A model generated the notes under the pieces. It was not told the origin of the DNA, ran no database searches, and saw only the letters and a list, made by a program, of their open reading frames with translations. 64,000 bases of DNA from an uncultured Alphaproteobacteria bacterium (GTDB lineage: Bacteria; Pseudomonadota; Alphaproteobacteria; Rhizobiales; Ancalomicrobiaceae): positions 1 through 64,000 of the forward strand of contig CALBKH010000132.1 of NCBI GenBank assembly GCA_937892955.1, given 5' to 3'. Made by a program: the position numbers and the translations under genes. Of the stretch, positions 53,370 through 62,824 are shown piece after piece. Numbering within the stretch: position 1 is the first letter of the stretch; every line of letters starts with the position of its first letter.

Positions 53370-54461
53370 TCACCTTCCCCGGCGCGGCGGCGTGCCGTCG
53401 TGGGCGGCTGCGATCGCCTTGCGGAAGACCGTCGGCAGCGCCTCGCCGGCGATCTCGTCGGGCGGCGACCACCAGTGGCCGTCCGGCGCTGGAGCATCGG
53501 CGGCGACGTCGGCGCGCAGGACGACGAGGCGCAGGTGGAAATGGGTGAAGGTGTGCTCGACCAGCGTCGGCATCCGCACCCAGGCGCCGGCGAGCGGCGG
53601 ATGCGCGGCGGCATCACCGTCGGGCTCGGCCGCACCGACCTCGCGCCACGGCGAACCCGGCGGTTCGCTCATGCCGCCGAGGAGACCTTTCGGCGGGCGA
53701 CGACGCAGCAGCACCGCGCCGTCGGCGCGCACCGCGACATGGGCCGTGCCGGTGCGGGTCGGCCGAGCCGCCTTCGGAGCGCGGCGCGGGAAGGTCTCGG
53801 GCGAGCCGAGCGCGCGGGCGGCGCAGCCTTCCGACCACGGGCACAGCGCGCAGGCCGGCTTCCTCGGGGTGCAGACGGTGGCGCCGAGATCCATCATCGC
53901 TTGCGCGAAGTCGCCGGGTCGTTCGATCGGCGTCAGCGTCGCCGCGAGGCGGCGCAACTCGGGCTTCGCCGTGGGCATCTCCGCCTCCACGGCGAAGAGG
54001 CGGGCGACGACGCGTTCGACGTTGCCGTCGACCACGGTCGCAGGCGCATCGAAGGCGATGGCGGCGATCGCCGCGGCGGTGTAGGGGCCGACGCCGGGCA
54101 GCGCCCGCAGGCCCTCCTCGGTCTCGGGGAAGCGGCCGCCGTGATCGGCGACGACGACGCGGGCGCAGGCGTGGAGATTGCGGGCGCGCGAATAGTAGCC
54201 GAGGCCGGCCCAGGCCTTCATCACCTCGGTCTCGTCGGCACGCGCCAGATCGGTGACCGATGGCCAGCGGACGGTGAAGGCCTCGAAGTAGCTCTTCACC
54301 GCGGCGACCGTCGTCTGCTGCAGCATGATCTCGGAGAGCCACACCCGATAGGGATCGGCGATTTCGCCCGCGGCTCGATCGACCGGGCTCACCCGCCACG
54401 GCAGGCGGCGGTGATGGCGGTCGTACCAGGCGAGGAGGTGGGCGGGGTCGAAGGCGGGCAT
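53370..54461 (-). CDS. mutY: A/G-specific adenine glycosylase
   Basis: 363 aa from ATG 54461. Removes adenine mispaired with 8-oxoguanine. HhH-GPD domain: PYRVWLSEIMLQQTTVAAV, catalytic Glu and ALPGVGPYTAAAIAAIAF, with DGNVERVVARLF. The 4Fe-4S cluster loop has spacing C-x6-C-x2-C-x5-C (CTPRKPACALCPWSEGC). A C-terminal NUDIX-like domain (residues ~235-363) recognises 8-oxoG. Divergent from the DUF721 gene, a conserved Rhizobiales arrangement. Confidence 0.95.
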   Translation of the reverse strand: MPAFDPAHLLAWYDRHHRRLPWRVSPVDRAAGEIADPYRVWLSEIMLQQTTVAAVKSYFEAFTVRWPSVTDLARADETEVMKAWAGLGYYSRARNLHACARVVVADHGGRFPETEEGLRALPGVGPYTAAAIAAIAFDAPATVVDGNVERVVARLFAVEAEMPTAKPELRRLAATLTPIERPGDFAQAMMDLGATVCTPRKPACALCPWSEGCAARALGSPETFPRRAPKAARPTRTGTAHVAVRADGAVLLRRRPPKGLLGGMSEPPGSPWREVGAAEPDGDAAAHPPLAGAWVRMPTLVEHTFTHFHLRLVVLRADVAADAPAPDGHWWSPPDEIAGEALPTVFRKAIAAAHDGTPPRRGR

Positions 54462-54555
54462 GGATCGGAGGTAACGTGGGGACGGCGCGGGGAAAAGGGG
54501 GTGAGGCGGAACCGCGGCCTTGTTTCCGGCAGAGACCGCGTCCATCGTCCGCCCC

Positions 54556-55098
54556 ATGTCGACACCCCACGATCCGACCGACGACGTTTCTCCTCGCCCG
54601 CGCGGCCGGCGCGGAGCGCGCGCCGTCGCCGATCTCGTCGGCGATGCGCTGAAGCCGGCGGCGAAGAAGCGCGGCTTCGCCTCCACCGATCTCTTTCGCA
54701 ACTGGGCCGACATCGTCGGGCCGGTGTTCGCCCAGGTGACGCAGCCGGAGCGGCTCTCCTGGCCGCGCCGCCTCGACGACGGCGGCGAGCAGGGGTTCGA
54801 ACCGGCTGTCCTGATCGTGCGCTGCGAGGGCTCGCGGGCGCTCTTGTTGCAGCACGAAGCGCCGACCGTCGTCGAACGGATCAACGCCGTCTTCGGCTTT
54901 CCCGCCGTCGCGCGGCTGAAGATCGTGCAGAAGCCGATCCACCGGCCGGCGGTCGCCCGGCCGCCGCGGCTCGCCGCCCTTTCCGCCGCCCAAGAGGCGC
55001 ATGTCGCCGAGATCACCGCCGAGATCGAGGACGAGGGCCTGAAACGGGCGCTGATCGACCTCGGCCGGGCGGTGTTGGGCTCGCGCAAGCCGAAATGA
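54556..55098 (+). CDS. DUF721 (DciA-like) protein
   Basis: 180 aa from ATG 54556. GRRGARAVADLVGDALKPAAKKRGFA then LFRNWADIVGPVFAQVTQPERL match DUF721, the family of DciA replicative-helicase loaders. The beta-rich middle (AVLIVRCEGSRALLLQHEAP) and basic RIN/VVERINAVFGF are typical. The C-terminal ~50 residues are helical (EAHVAEITAEIEDEGLKRAL). Helicase-loading in this organism is inferred. It belongs to the conserved mutY-DUF721-DsbA-smc block. Confidence 0.87.
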   Translation: MSTPHDPTDDVSPRPRGRRGARAVADLVGDALKPAAKKRGFASTDLFRNWADIVGPVFAQVTQPERLSWPRRLDDGGEQGFEPAVLIVRCEGSRALLLQHEAPTVVERINAVFGFPAVARLKIVQKPIHRPAVARPPRLAALSAAQEAHVAEITAEIEDEGLKRALIDLGRAVLGSRKPK

Positions 55099-55285
55099 CG
55101 GGCGCAAACCGCGGGTTTTCCCCGGATAACGATCGCGCGAGGTCGGCGCGAGGGGCGACGTCTCGCCACAATCGGGCTATTGATTGAGCGAGCCGACGTG
55201 TCGGGCCGCACCTTCTCGGACGAGCCCGGACGGACAGGTCCCGCCTTTTTTCCGAGCCTTCGGACAACTCGAGGACATTTCGCCC

Positions 55286-55930
55286 GTGACGCCCTCCCGC
55301 CGCCGCTTCCTGGAAAGCTCCGCCGCGCTCCTCGCTTTCGGATCCGCCGCGCTCGCCGCCGGCCCGGCCGCCGCGCAGGGCGCCTACGACATGGCCGAGA
55401 TGTTGAAGCCCGGCCCGCTGCCGGACATGATCCTCGGCAATGCCGATGCTCCGGTCACGGTGGTCGAATATTCGTCGATGACCTGTGGCCACTGCGCCAA
55501 CTTCCACAAGAATGTCTTCCACTATCTCAAAGAGAAGTACATCGACACCGGTAAGGTCCGCTTCATCCATCGCGAGTTCCCGCTCGACCCGCTGGCCGCA
55601 GCGGCGTCGATGCTGGTCCGGTGCTCGCCGAAGGAAAAGTACTTCGACATGCTGGGGCTGTTCTTCGAGCAGCAGACGGTGTGGGTGAGGACCGACGATC
55701 CGGTGACGGCGCTGCGCAATCTGACGCGCCAGATCGGCTTCACCGACGAGAGCTTCAAGGCGTGCCTCACCGATCAGAAGCTGCTCGACGACCTCAGCGA
55801 GATCCGCAAGCGCGGCTCGGAGGTGTTCAAGATCGACGGCACCCCGACCTTCTTCATCAACGGTCGCGCCTCCAAGGGCATCTCCACCAAGGAGGAGCTC
55901 GACAAGGCTCTGGCGCCCTACCTGAAGTGA
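55286..55930 (+). CDS. DsbA-family thiol:disulfide oxidoreductase, Tat/Sec exported
   Basis: 214 aa from GTG 55286; GAGGA lies ten bases upstream. The N-terminal TPSRRRFLESSAALLAFGSA looks like a Tat-type signal (S-R-R-R-F-L). The thioredoxin-fold active site is EYSSMTCGHCANFHKNVF (CGHC), and the cis-Pro loop is DGTPTFFINGRASKG. Two further cysteines (VRCSPKE, ACLTDQ) lie in the helical insert. Periplasmic disulfide-bond formation or isomerisation. 48 bases before smc. Confidence 0.9.
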   Translation: MTPSRRRFLESSAALLAFGSAALAAGPAAAQGAYDMAEMLKPGPLPDMILGNADAPVTVVEYSSMTCGHCANFHKNVFHYLKEKYIDTGKVRFIHREFPLDPLAAAASMLVRCSPKEKYFDMLGLFFEQQTVWVRTDDPVTALRNLTRQIGFTDESFKACLTDQKLLDDLSEIRKRGSEVFKIDGTPTFFINGRASKGISTKEELDKALAPYLK

Positions 55931-55978
55931 GGCCGATGGTGAGCGACGCGGGTTCGATCGACGGCGGCGGAGGGTGAG

Positions 55979-58900
55979 GTGCGCTTCACCCGGCTCAAGC
56001 TGCTCGGCTTCAAGACCTTCGTCGACTCGACCGAGTTCATGATCGAGCCGGGGCTGACCGGCGTCGTCGGCCCCAACGGCTGCGGCAAGTCCAATCTCGT
56101 CGAGGCCCTGCGCTGGGTCATGGGCGAGAACTCCTACAAGAGCATGCGCGCCTCCGGCATGGACGACGTGATCTTCTCCGGAAGCACACGGCGGGCGGCG
56201 CGCAACACCGCCGAAGTCACGCTCTTCCTCGACAATCGCGAGCGGCGGGTCACCGCGCCGCACGCCGACGCCGACATCCTCGAGGTGACGCGGCGGATCG
56301 AGCGCGAAGCGGGATCGAACTATCGGATCAACGGCCGCGAGGTACGCGCCCGCGACGTCCAGCTGCTGTTCGCCGACGCCTCGACGGGATCGCGTTCGCC
56401 GGCGATGGTGCGCCAGGGCCAGATCGGCGAGTTGATCTCGGCCAAGCCGACGGCGCGACGCGCCATCCTGGAAGAGGCCGCCGGCATCTCCGGCCTGCAC
56501 TCGCGCCGCAACGAGGCGGAGATCCGCCTCAAGGCCGCTTCGCAGAACCTCGAGCGCGTCGAGGACGTGCTCACCGAGTTCGAGACGCGGCTGGAAAGCC
56601 TCAAACGCCAAGCGCGGCAGGCGGCGCGCTATCGCAACCTCTCCGCCGAGATCCGTCAGGCCGAGGCGACGATCGCATTGTTGCGTCTCATCGAGGCGCG
56701 CGAGCGGGTGAGCGAGGCCGAACGCGATCTCCTCCAGGCCGACAAAGCGGTCGGCGAGACGGCGGAGGTCCAGGCGCGGGCGGCGCGCGATCAGGCGGTG
56801 GCGGCGCACGACCTGCCGCGGCTGCGCGACGCCGAAGCCGCCGCGTCGGCGGCGCTGCAACGCCTCAGGCTGGCGGCGGCGGAACTCGACGCCGAGGAGC
56901 GGCGGGTGCGCGACCGGCTCGGCGAGCTCGAGCGCCGCATCCGTCAGATCGACGAGGACCGCGCCCGCGAGGACCGGCTCGGCGCCGACATGGCGGCGGC
57001 GCTCGATCGGCTCGCCGAAGAGGAGGCGGTTCTTTCCGCCGAGAACGAGGACGTCGCGGCCTCGGTCGCCGAGGCCGAGGACCGGCTGGCGGAAGCGGAG
57101 GCCAAGGCGGCCGAGACGGAAGCGGTGCTCGCCGAGATCCAGGCACGGGCGGCGGACGCCCAGGCGCGGCGGCGGGCCTTCGAACGGGCCAAGGCGGAAG
57201 CGTCCGAGCGGCTCGGTCGCCTGCTCAGGGAACAAGAGACGGCGCGCGTCGAACGCGACCGATTCGCCGAGGGGCTCGGCGACGGCGAGGCGCTGGAGGC
57301 GGCGCGTTTCGCGGTCGAGGACGCGGCGGCGGCGAGCGTCGAGGCGGACGCCGCGGTGGCGGAAGCGGAAGAGCGGGTGCTCACGGCACGCGACGCCTTC
57401 GAAGGCGGGCGCGGGGCGCTGGCGGAGCGTGAACGCGAGGTGTCGCGGCTGGAGGCGGAAGCCAAGACGCTGGCCAAGATCCTCGACGTCGCAGCCGGAA
57501 CGCTGTGGCCGCCGATCATCGACCGGCTACGGGTCGACGCCGGTTACGAGACGGCGCTCGGCGCGGCGCTCGGCGACGATCTCGAGGTCTCCACCGACGA
57601 GGCGGCGCCGGTCCACTGGTCGGAGCCCGGCAGTGCCGCCGGCGATCCGTCACTGCCCGGCGGGGCGACGCCGATGTGGCGCTACGTCGACGGACCGGCG
57701 GTGATCGCCCGCCGTCTCGCCCAGATCGGCCTCGTCGATCGCGCCGACGGACCACGTTTGCAGAAGCAATTGGCGCCGGGGCAACGGCTGGTGTCGCGGG
57801 AGGGTGATCTGTGGCGTTGGGACGGGCTCGCCGCTGCGGCGGAAGCCCCGACCGCCGCGGCGCGTCGCCTGTCCAGCCGCAATCGGCTCCACGAGGTCGA
57901 GGTGCAGATCGTCGAGGCGCGACGCGACCTCACGTCCCGCCGCGCGTCGCTCGAACAGGCGCAACGCCTCCTGCGCGAGGCGGAAGAAGCCGAGCGCGCC
58001 ACCCGCGAGACCTCGCGGCGGGCGCAGCGCACCGAGGCCGAGGCGCGCGACCGGGCAGCCCGGCTGGAGCGCGAGGCCGAACTCGCCGCCACCCGGCTCG
58101 CCGCTCTCGATGCGACGCTCGCCCGCCTCGCCGGCGAAGTCGACGAGGCGGAAGCGCGTGGGCGCGAGGCGGCGGATGCGGAAGCCGAACTGCCCGACAC
58201 CTCGCGGTTGGACCAGGAGATCCTCACTGCGCAGGGCGTCGTGGCGCGCGACCGGGCGGTGGCCGCCGAACTGCGCGCCGCTCGCCAGGGGCTGGCACGC
58301 GAGGTGGAGATGCGGGTGCGCCGGCTCGAGGCGATCGGCCGGGAGCGTGCCGGCTGGTCGGCGCGCGCCGCCGCCGCGACGTCGCAGATCGCCGTTCTCG
58401 CCGAACGGCGAGCCGAGGCCGAAGCCGAGCAGGAGACGCTGACCGAACGGCCCGCCGACATCGAGGAGGCGCGACGTCGCCTTCTCGACGAGATCGGTAC
58501 GGCGGACGCGAATCGCTCGGCTGCGGCCGAGGCGCTCGCCGCCGGCGAGCGGACGCAGGGCGAAGCCGATCGCGTCGCCCGCACGGCGCTCGAGGCGTTG
58601 TCGGCGGCGCGCGAGGCCAAGGGCCGCGCCGAGGAACGTCATGCCGCGGCGCGGGCCCGGCGGATGGAGATCGAATCGGGGATCGCCGAGACCTTCGAGG
58701 TGCAGCCGATCGGCCTCGCCGGCCTCGCTGGGATCGACATGGAAGCGCCGTTGCCCGAGGAGATCGCGGTCGAGCGGCGGCTCGAGCGGCTGAAGGTCGA
58801 GCGGGAGCGGCTCGGCGCGGTCAATCTCCGCGCCGACGACGAGGCGCAGGAGGTCGAGGAGCGGCGCGACGTGCTGGCCGGCGAGCGCGACGAGTTGGTC

Positions 58901-59437
58901 GAGGCGATCCGCCGGCTCAGGACCGGCATCTCCAACCTCAACCGCGAGGCGCGCGAACGGCTGATGGCGGCCTTCGACACGGTCGACGGCCATTTCCGCT
59001 CGCTCTTCACCCATCTCTTCGGCGGCGGCGAAGCCGAGCTGCAGCTGATCGAATCGGAGGATCCGCTGGAGGCGGGCCTCGAGATCGTCGCCAAGCCGCC
59101 GGGCAAGAAGCCGACGACGATGACGCTCCTGTCCGGCGGCGAACAGGCGCTCACCGCCCTCGCCCTGATCTTCGCGGTGTTCCTCACCAACCCGGCGCCG
59201 ATCTGCGTGCTCGACGAGGTCGACGCGCCGCTCGACGACGCCAATGTCGAGCGTTACTGCGACCTTCTCGACCGGATGGCGAGCGTCACCGACACCCGCT
59301 TCGTCGTCATCACCCACAACCCGATCACCATGGCGCGGATGAATCGGCTGTTCGGCGTCACCATGTCGGAACGGGGCATCTCGCAGCTCGTCTCGGTCGA
59401 TCTCGAACGCGCCGAGCGAATTCTCGAGACCGCTTGA
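55979..59437 (+). CDS. smc: chromosome partition protein SMC
   Basis: 1152 aa, GTG start at 55979. Head: RLKLLGFKTFVDSTEF and Walker A GVVGPNGCGKSNLVEALRW (residues 29-46). A long charged coiled coil (~165-480), a globular hinge (~490-640, around DVAAGTLWPPIIDRL), the returning coil (~660-1000), then the C-terminal head with signature LLSGGEQALTALALIF and Walker B PICVLDEVDAPLDDANV. ATP-dependent chromosome organiser working with ScpA/ScpB (not in window). Longest gene here; codon bias matches the core genome. Confidence 0.97.
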   Translation: MRFTRLKLLGFKTFVDSTEFMIEPGLTGVVGPNGCGKSNLVEALRWVMGENSYKSMRASGMDDVIFSGSTRRAARNTAEVTLFLDNRERRVTAPHADADILEVTRRIEREAGSNYRINGREVRARDVQLLFADASTGSRSPAMVRQGQIGELISAKPTARRAILEEAAGISGLHSRRNEAEIRLKAASQNLERVEDVLTEFETRLESLKRQARQAARYRNLSAEIRQAEATIALLRLIEARERVSEAERDLLQADKAVGETAEVQARAARDQAVAAHDLPRLRDAEAAASAALQRLRLAAAELDAEERRVRDRLGELERRIRQIDEDRAREDRLGADMAAALDRLAEEEAVLSAENEDVAASVAEAEDRLAEAEAKAAETEAVLAEIQARAADAQARRRAFERAKAEASERLGRLLREQETARVERDRFAEGLGDGEALEAARFAVEDAAAASVEADAAVAEAEERVLTARDAFEGGRGALAEREREVSRLEAEAKTLAKILDVAAGTLWPPIIDRLRVDAGYETALGAALGDDLEVSTDEAAPVHWSEPGSAAGDPSLPGGATPMWRYVDGPAVIARRLAQIGLVDRADGPRLQKQLAPGQRLVSREGDLWRWDGLAAAAEAPTAAARRLSSRNRLHEVEVQIVEARRDLTSRRASLEQAQRLLREAEEAERATRETSRRAQRTEAEARDRAARLEREAELAATRLAALDATLARLAGEVDEAEARGREAADAEAELPDTSRLDQEILTAQGVVARDRAVAAELRAARQGLAREVEMRVRRLEAIGRERAGWSARAAAATSQIAVLAERRAEAEAEQETLTERPADIEEARRRLLDEIGTADANRSAAAEALAAGERTQGEADRVARTALEALSAAREAKGRAEERHAAARARRMEIESGIAETFEVQPIGLAGLAGIDMEAPLPEEIAVERRLERLKVERERLGAVNLRADDEAQEVEERRDVLAGERDELVEAIRRLRTGISNLNREARERLMAAFDTVDGHFRSLFTHLFGGGEAELQLIESEDPLEAGLEIVAKPPGKKPTTMTLLSGGEQALTALALIFAVFLTNPAPICVLDEVDAPLDDANVERYCDLLDRMASVTDTRFVVITHNPITMARMNRLFGVTMSERGISQLVSVDLERAERILETA

Positions 59438-59485
59438 TACGGAATCCGGCAGATCGCTTCGCGATGCCGGGTTCATCCCGTCGGA

Positions 59486-59510
59486 AAGGCCCTCGTATGG
59501 ACAGGGCCTT
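59486..59510 (+). terminator. hairpin after smc
   Basis: 8-bp perfect stem (AAGGCCCT/AGGGCCTT), 9-base loop, about 50 bases after the smc stop; no strong T-run. Confidence 0.5.
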
Positions 59511-59515
59511 ACTCA

Positions 59516-59563
59516 CGAACGGAACGAGCCGTTCGGATGAGCCCATCCGAATGCCTCATGAGG
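59516..59563. repeat. cluster of overlapping palindromes in the smc-atpI gap
   Basis: Three dyads in a row: CGAACGG/CCGTTCG (59516-59535), TTCGGATG/CATCCGAA (59532-59551) and CCTCATGAGG (59554-59563). The first two share bases and cannot form together. They resemble the palindromic units at 15.4 and 46.9 kb in length and GC-rich style. Confidence 0.45.
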
Positions 59564-59694
59564 TGCAAGCGACCCGTCGCGCCGGCTTCGCGACGCCACC
59601 CCCTCCGAAAGGCTGTGACGAAGCGGCGCAACCCTCTTTCGGGGAGCGGTATTTCTCTTTTCTTTTCAATTGCTTGAACTAAAGTCTGGTGTCC

Positions 59695-59723
59695 TTGACA
59701 CGTTATCCCGCCGCCACTATGGT
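59695..59723 (+). promoter_or_regulatory. near-consensus promoter of the F0 ATP synthase operon
   Basis: TTGACA (59695-59700), exactly 17 bases, then TATGGT (59718-59723), about 75 bases before atpI. The -35 is a perfect sigma-70-type match and the -10 matches four of six. Strong constitutive expression of the ATP synthase genes would fit. Confidence 0.75.
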
Positions 59724-59797
59724 GCGCCCGACTTCGGGGTGGGGCGGTCACGTTCCCGCGTTTCGAGGCGTGGGCGCGAAATGCGGGGGTGCCGGAC

Positions 59798-60217
59798 ATG
59801 GTCGAACGACCGACCGATGCGAACCCCGCGGGATCGCGGCTTCCGCCGAAGGACGACAACGAAGCGCGGCTTCAGCAGCGGCTGGAGCGTCTCGGCGAGA
59901 GCCTCGAGGCGCATCGGGCGGCGGAGGAAGCGGCGAACCGGCGGGGAAAATCCTCCGGTTTCGCGCAGGCGACCAAGGTCGCCTCCGAATTCGTCGCCGG
60001 CGTGATCGTCGGCGCCGGCATCGGGTGGGGGATCGACAAGGCGGCGGGGACCACTCCCTGGGCGCTGATCGTGTTTCTCCTTCTCGGCTTCGCCGCGGGC
60101 GTGCTCAACGTCCTGCGCGCCGAGGGGAAGGTGGCGGAGGCCGGCGCGCGGTTGCGCGAGCCTTCGGGGCAAGAGACGCAGCGGCCGAATCGCGACGGCG
60201 ATCGGTCGGCTCCCTGA
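59798..60217 (+). CDS. atpI: F0F1 ATP synthase assembly protein I
   Basis: 139 aa from ATG 59798 (GGGGG nine bases upstream; GTG 59789 also in frame). A charged, coiled N-terminal ~60 residues precede two helices (VASEFVAGVIVGAGIGWGID with a glycine-rich face, and WALIVFLLLGFAAGVLNVL), the AtpI pattern. Assists c-ring assembly and possibly Mg2+ homeostasis. First gene of atpI-B-E-F'-F; the tail is charged and disordered. Confidence 0.9.
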   Translation: MVERPTDANPAGSRLPPKDDNEARLQQRLERLGESLEAHRAAEEAANRRGKSSGFAQATKVASEFVAGVIVGAGIGWGIDKAAGTTPWALIVFLLLGFAAGVLNVLRAEGKVAEAGARLREPSGQETQRPNRDGDRSAP

Positions 60218-60343
60218 GGGAGCTGCGGAATTCGAACGGGTCGGGCTCCACGGGGCCGCGGATCCGAAGGGGGCGGCCCGATCGGGGGCGCGTGCGGCGG
60301 TCGATCGTTCGATCGAGCGCCAACAAGAGACGGGGACTGACAG

Positions 60344-61102
60344 GTGGCTGCCGACAAGGTCGATCCGATCCATCAGTTTCACATCACCAAGCTCGTGCCG
60401 ATCAATCTCGGCCACTACGACGTCTCCTTCACCAACTCGTCGCTGTTCATGGCGGCGACGGTGATCGTCGCGACGCTGTTCCTCGTCATGGCCTCGTCGG
60501 GCCGGTCGATGGTGCCGAACCGCTGGCAGCTCGTCGCCGAGATGTCCTACTCCTTCGTGGCGAACACTCTGCGCGACGCCGCCGGCAAGGCCGGCATGCA
60601 GTTCTTCCCGCTGGTGTTCTCGCTGTTCATGTTCGTGCTGGTGGCCAACCTGCTGGGCATGATCCCGTACTTCTTCACCATCACGTCGCACATCATCGTC
60701 ACCTTCTGCCTGGCGATGCTGGTGATCTCGACGGTGGTGATCTACGGCATCTGGAAGCACGGCTTCCACTTCTTCGGCCTGTTCGTGCCGTCGGGCGTGC
60801 CGGCCGCGCTGGTGCCGCTGGTGACGATGATCGAGGTGATCTCGTTCCTCTCCCGGCCGATCAGCCTCTCCGTCCGTCTCTTCGCCAACATGCTGGCCGG
60901 CCACATCACGCTGAAGGTCTTCGCGGGCTTCGTCGTGACGCTCTCGGCCGCCGGCGTCGCCGGCATGGCGGGCTCGGTGCTGCCGCTGGCGATGGCCGTG
61001 GCGCTGACCGCGCTCGAGTTCCTGGTCGCTTTCCTGCAGGCCTACGTCTTCACCGTGCTGACCTGCATGTACCTGAACGACGCGATCCATCCGGGCCACT
61101 GA
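60344..61102 (+). CDS. atpB: ATP synthase F0 subunit a
   Basis: 252 aa, GTG 60344 with GGGGA upstream. Five to six membrane helices. The proton-channel helix carries the essential Arg in PISLSVRLFANMLAGHI. The N-terminus HQFHITKLVPINLGHYDVSFTN is typical of alphaproteobacteria. Forms the two half-channels against the c-ring. 126 bases after atpI with no extra gene between. Confidence 0.96.
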   Translation: MAADKVDPIHQFHITKLVPINLGHYDVSFTNSSLFMAATVIVATLFLVMASSGRSMVPNRWQLVAEMSYSFVANTLRDAAGKAGMQFFPLVFSLFMFVLVANLLGMIPYFFTITSHIIVTFCLAMLVISTVVIYGIWKHGFHFFGLFVPSGVPAALVPLVTMIEVISFLSRPISLSVRLFANMLAGHITLKVFAGFVVTLSAAGVAGMAGSVLPLAMAVALTALEFLVAFLQAYVFTVLTCMYLNDAIHPGH

Positions 61103-61163
61103 GCCCGGTCGGACGCGGACGAAATCCGAAAGTTCAACTCTATCCCACCGAAGGAGCACTCCC

Positions 61164-61388
61164 ATGGATCCGCAAGCTGCGAAGTACCTCGGCGCCGGTA
61201 TCGCCACCCTCGGCATGGCCGGTGCGGGCATCGGCCTCGGCACCATCTTCGGCAACTACCTCGCCGGCGCGCTGCGCAATCCGGCGGCTGCCGACGGCCA
61301 GTTCGGCCGCCTGATCTTCGGCTTCGCCGTGACCGAAGCGCTCGGCATCTTCTCGCTGCTCGTCGCGCTGATCCTGCTCTTCGCCTGA
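61164..61388 (+). CDS. atpE: ATP synthase F0 subunit c
   Basis: 74 aa hairpin of two helices. AGIGLGTIFGNYLAGALRNP contains the Gly-rich first helix and the R-N-P loop. The proton-binding carboxylate is Glu58 in FAVTEALGIFSLLVALILLF. AAGGAG-type site just before ATG 61164. A strong hairpin lies 31 bases after the stop. Confidence 0.96.
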   Translation: MDPQAAKYLGAGIATLGMAGAGIGLGTIFGNYLAGALRNPAAADGQFGRLIFGFAVTEALGIFSLLVALILLFA

Positions 61389-61419
61389 TCCTTCGGGCCG
61401 AAGAGAACATCACGAATCT

Positions 61420-61444
61420 CCGGCCGTCCCGAGCGGACGGCCGG
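61420..61444 (+). promoter_or_regulatory. stem-loop between atpE and atpF'
   Basis: Perfect 10-bp GC-rich stem (CCGGCCGTCC/GGACGGCCGG), 5-base loop, with no T-run after it. It may stabilise the atpE-containing upstream RNA or partly terminate, so that subunit c is made in excess over b and b'. Confidence 0.5.
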
Positions 61445-61501
61445 TGATCTTCCGTGGATCCCGCGCGATCGTGCGGGGTCGGATCATCCGGGACGGTCGA
61501 G

Positions 61502-62050
61502 ATGGCAAGCAACGTCAACACCACGGCCGAGGTGCAACACGCGGGCGCCGAGCACGGCGGGGCTTTCCCCCCGTTCGACAGCTCGACCTTCGCGTCGCAG
61601 ATCCTCTGGCTCGCGATCACCTTCGGCCTCTTCTACGTGCTGATGTCGAAGGTCGTGCTGCCGCGTATCGGCGGCATCCTCGAGGCGCGCCACGACAAGA
61701 TCGCCAAGGATCTCGAAGAGGCGAACCGGCTGAAGGCCGACTCCGAAGCCGCCGGTGCGGCCTACGAGAAGTCGCTCGCCGAAGCCCGCCAGAAGGCCCA
61801 GGCGATCGCCTCGGAAACCCGTTCGGCGCTCAATGCTTCGCTCGACGCCAAGCGTCACGAGGCGGAGGCCGGTCTCTCGGCCAAGATCGCCGCGGCCGAG
61901 ACGACCATCGCCGGCATCAAGGCCAAGGCACTGGCCGAGGTCGACGGGATCGCCACGGAGACGGCGGAGACCCTGGTCTCCACCCTGACCGGCGAGAGCA
62001 TCTCTCGTTCGGACGTCGCCGCGGCGATCGCCGCCGTCACGGCCAAGTGA
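61502..62050 (+). CDS. atpF': ATP synthase F0 subunit b'
   Basis: 182 aa from ATG 61502. A short N-terminal segment (EHGGAFPPFDSSTFASQILWLAI) and a single membrane helix (LAITFGLFYVLMSKVVLP) precede a long charged helix rich in Ala, Lys and Glu, the peripheral stalk. The longer N-terminus before the helix marks it as the b' paralogue found in photosynthetic-lineage alphaproteobacteria. Ten bases before atpF. Confidence 0.93.
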   Translation: MASNVNTTAEVQHAGAEHGGAFPPFDSSTFASQILWLAITFGLFYVLMSKVVLPRIGGILEARHDKIAKDLEEANRLKADSEAAGAAYEKSLAEARQKAQAIASETRSALNASLDAKRHEAEAGLSAKIAAAETTIAGIKAKALAEVDGIATETAETLVSTLTGESISRSDVAAAIAAVTAK

Positions 62051-62060
62051 GGAGGGACCG

Positions 62061-62552
62061 ATGGACGCAACCTCTCTCGCCACCCTGTGGGCCTTCGTCG
62101 CGCTGCTGATCTTCTTCGGCGTGATCGCCTACCTGGGCGTTCCGGGCAAGATCACCGCCGCGCTCGACGGCAAGGTCGCCGCGATCGAAAGCGAACTCTC
62201 CGAGGCCAAGCGCCTGCGCGAGGAAGCCGCGAGCCTGCTCGCCGCCTACAAGCAGAAGGCCGCCGACGCCGAGCTCGAGGCGCAGTCGATCGTCGCGGAA
62301 GCCAAGCAGCTCGCCGACATCGCCACGGCGGAAGCCAACAAGGCGCTGGACGAGCTGATCGCTCGCCGCACCAAGGCGGCCGAAGCCAAGATCGCTCAAG
62401 CCGAAGCCCAGGCCGTCGCCGAGGTGCGTTCGCGCGCCGCCGACGTCGCCGTGGCCGCCGCCGAGAAGCTGCTGGCCACCCGGGTGGCGGGCAAGACCGG
62501 CGCCGACCTCGTCGCCAAGGGCATCGCCGAAGTGGCCGCCAAGCTCAACTGA
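62061..62552 (+). CDS. atpF: ATP synthase F0 subunit b
   Basis: 163 aa. Membrane helix at the extreme N-terminus (SLATLWAFVALLIFFGVIAYLG), then a continuous Ala/Glu/Lys helix that dimerises with b' to form the stator stalk. AGGAGG (AGGAGGGACCG) precedes ATG 62061. Last gene of the F0 operon; F1 genes are elsewhere, as usual in the group. Confidence 0.95.
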   Translation: MDATSLATLWAFVALLIFFGVIAYLGVPGKITAALDGKVAAIESELSEAKRLREEAASLLAAYKQKAADAELEAQSIVAEAKQLADIATAEANKALDELIARRTKAAEAKIAQAEAQAVAEVRSRAADVAVAAAEKLLATRVAGKTGADLVAKGIAEVAAKLN

Positions 62553-62578
62553 GCCGCGCGCCCTTCACCAGATCGGAA

Positions 62579-62615
62579 CCCCGCGTCTCGAAGGAGACGC
62601 GGGGTTCGTCTTTTT
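62579..62615 (+). terminator. intrinsic terminator of the F0 operon
   Basis: 11-bp perfect stem (CCCCGCGTCTC/GAGACGCGGGG), 4-base loop, followed by TTCGTCTTTTT. The remaining ~210 bases to the next gene show no feature. Confidence 0.9.
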
Positions 62616-62824
62616 CGGCCTCGCGTCGGCCGCACCTCGTGTGGGTGGGGCCTCTCGGGGACCGGGCAGTAGGCTGGGGGCGACGATCCGTCGATCCGTG
62701 GGACCCGAGGATGATCGGGGGATGGGGGCGCGGCGCCCCTGCCCGGCCTCGCCATCTCCTCGCCGCCTTGTCGCCGGCTTCTCGAGTCAGCTTGCCGGGC
62801 TGGAACGGCCGAACCGAGGTGACC

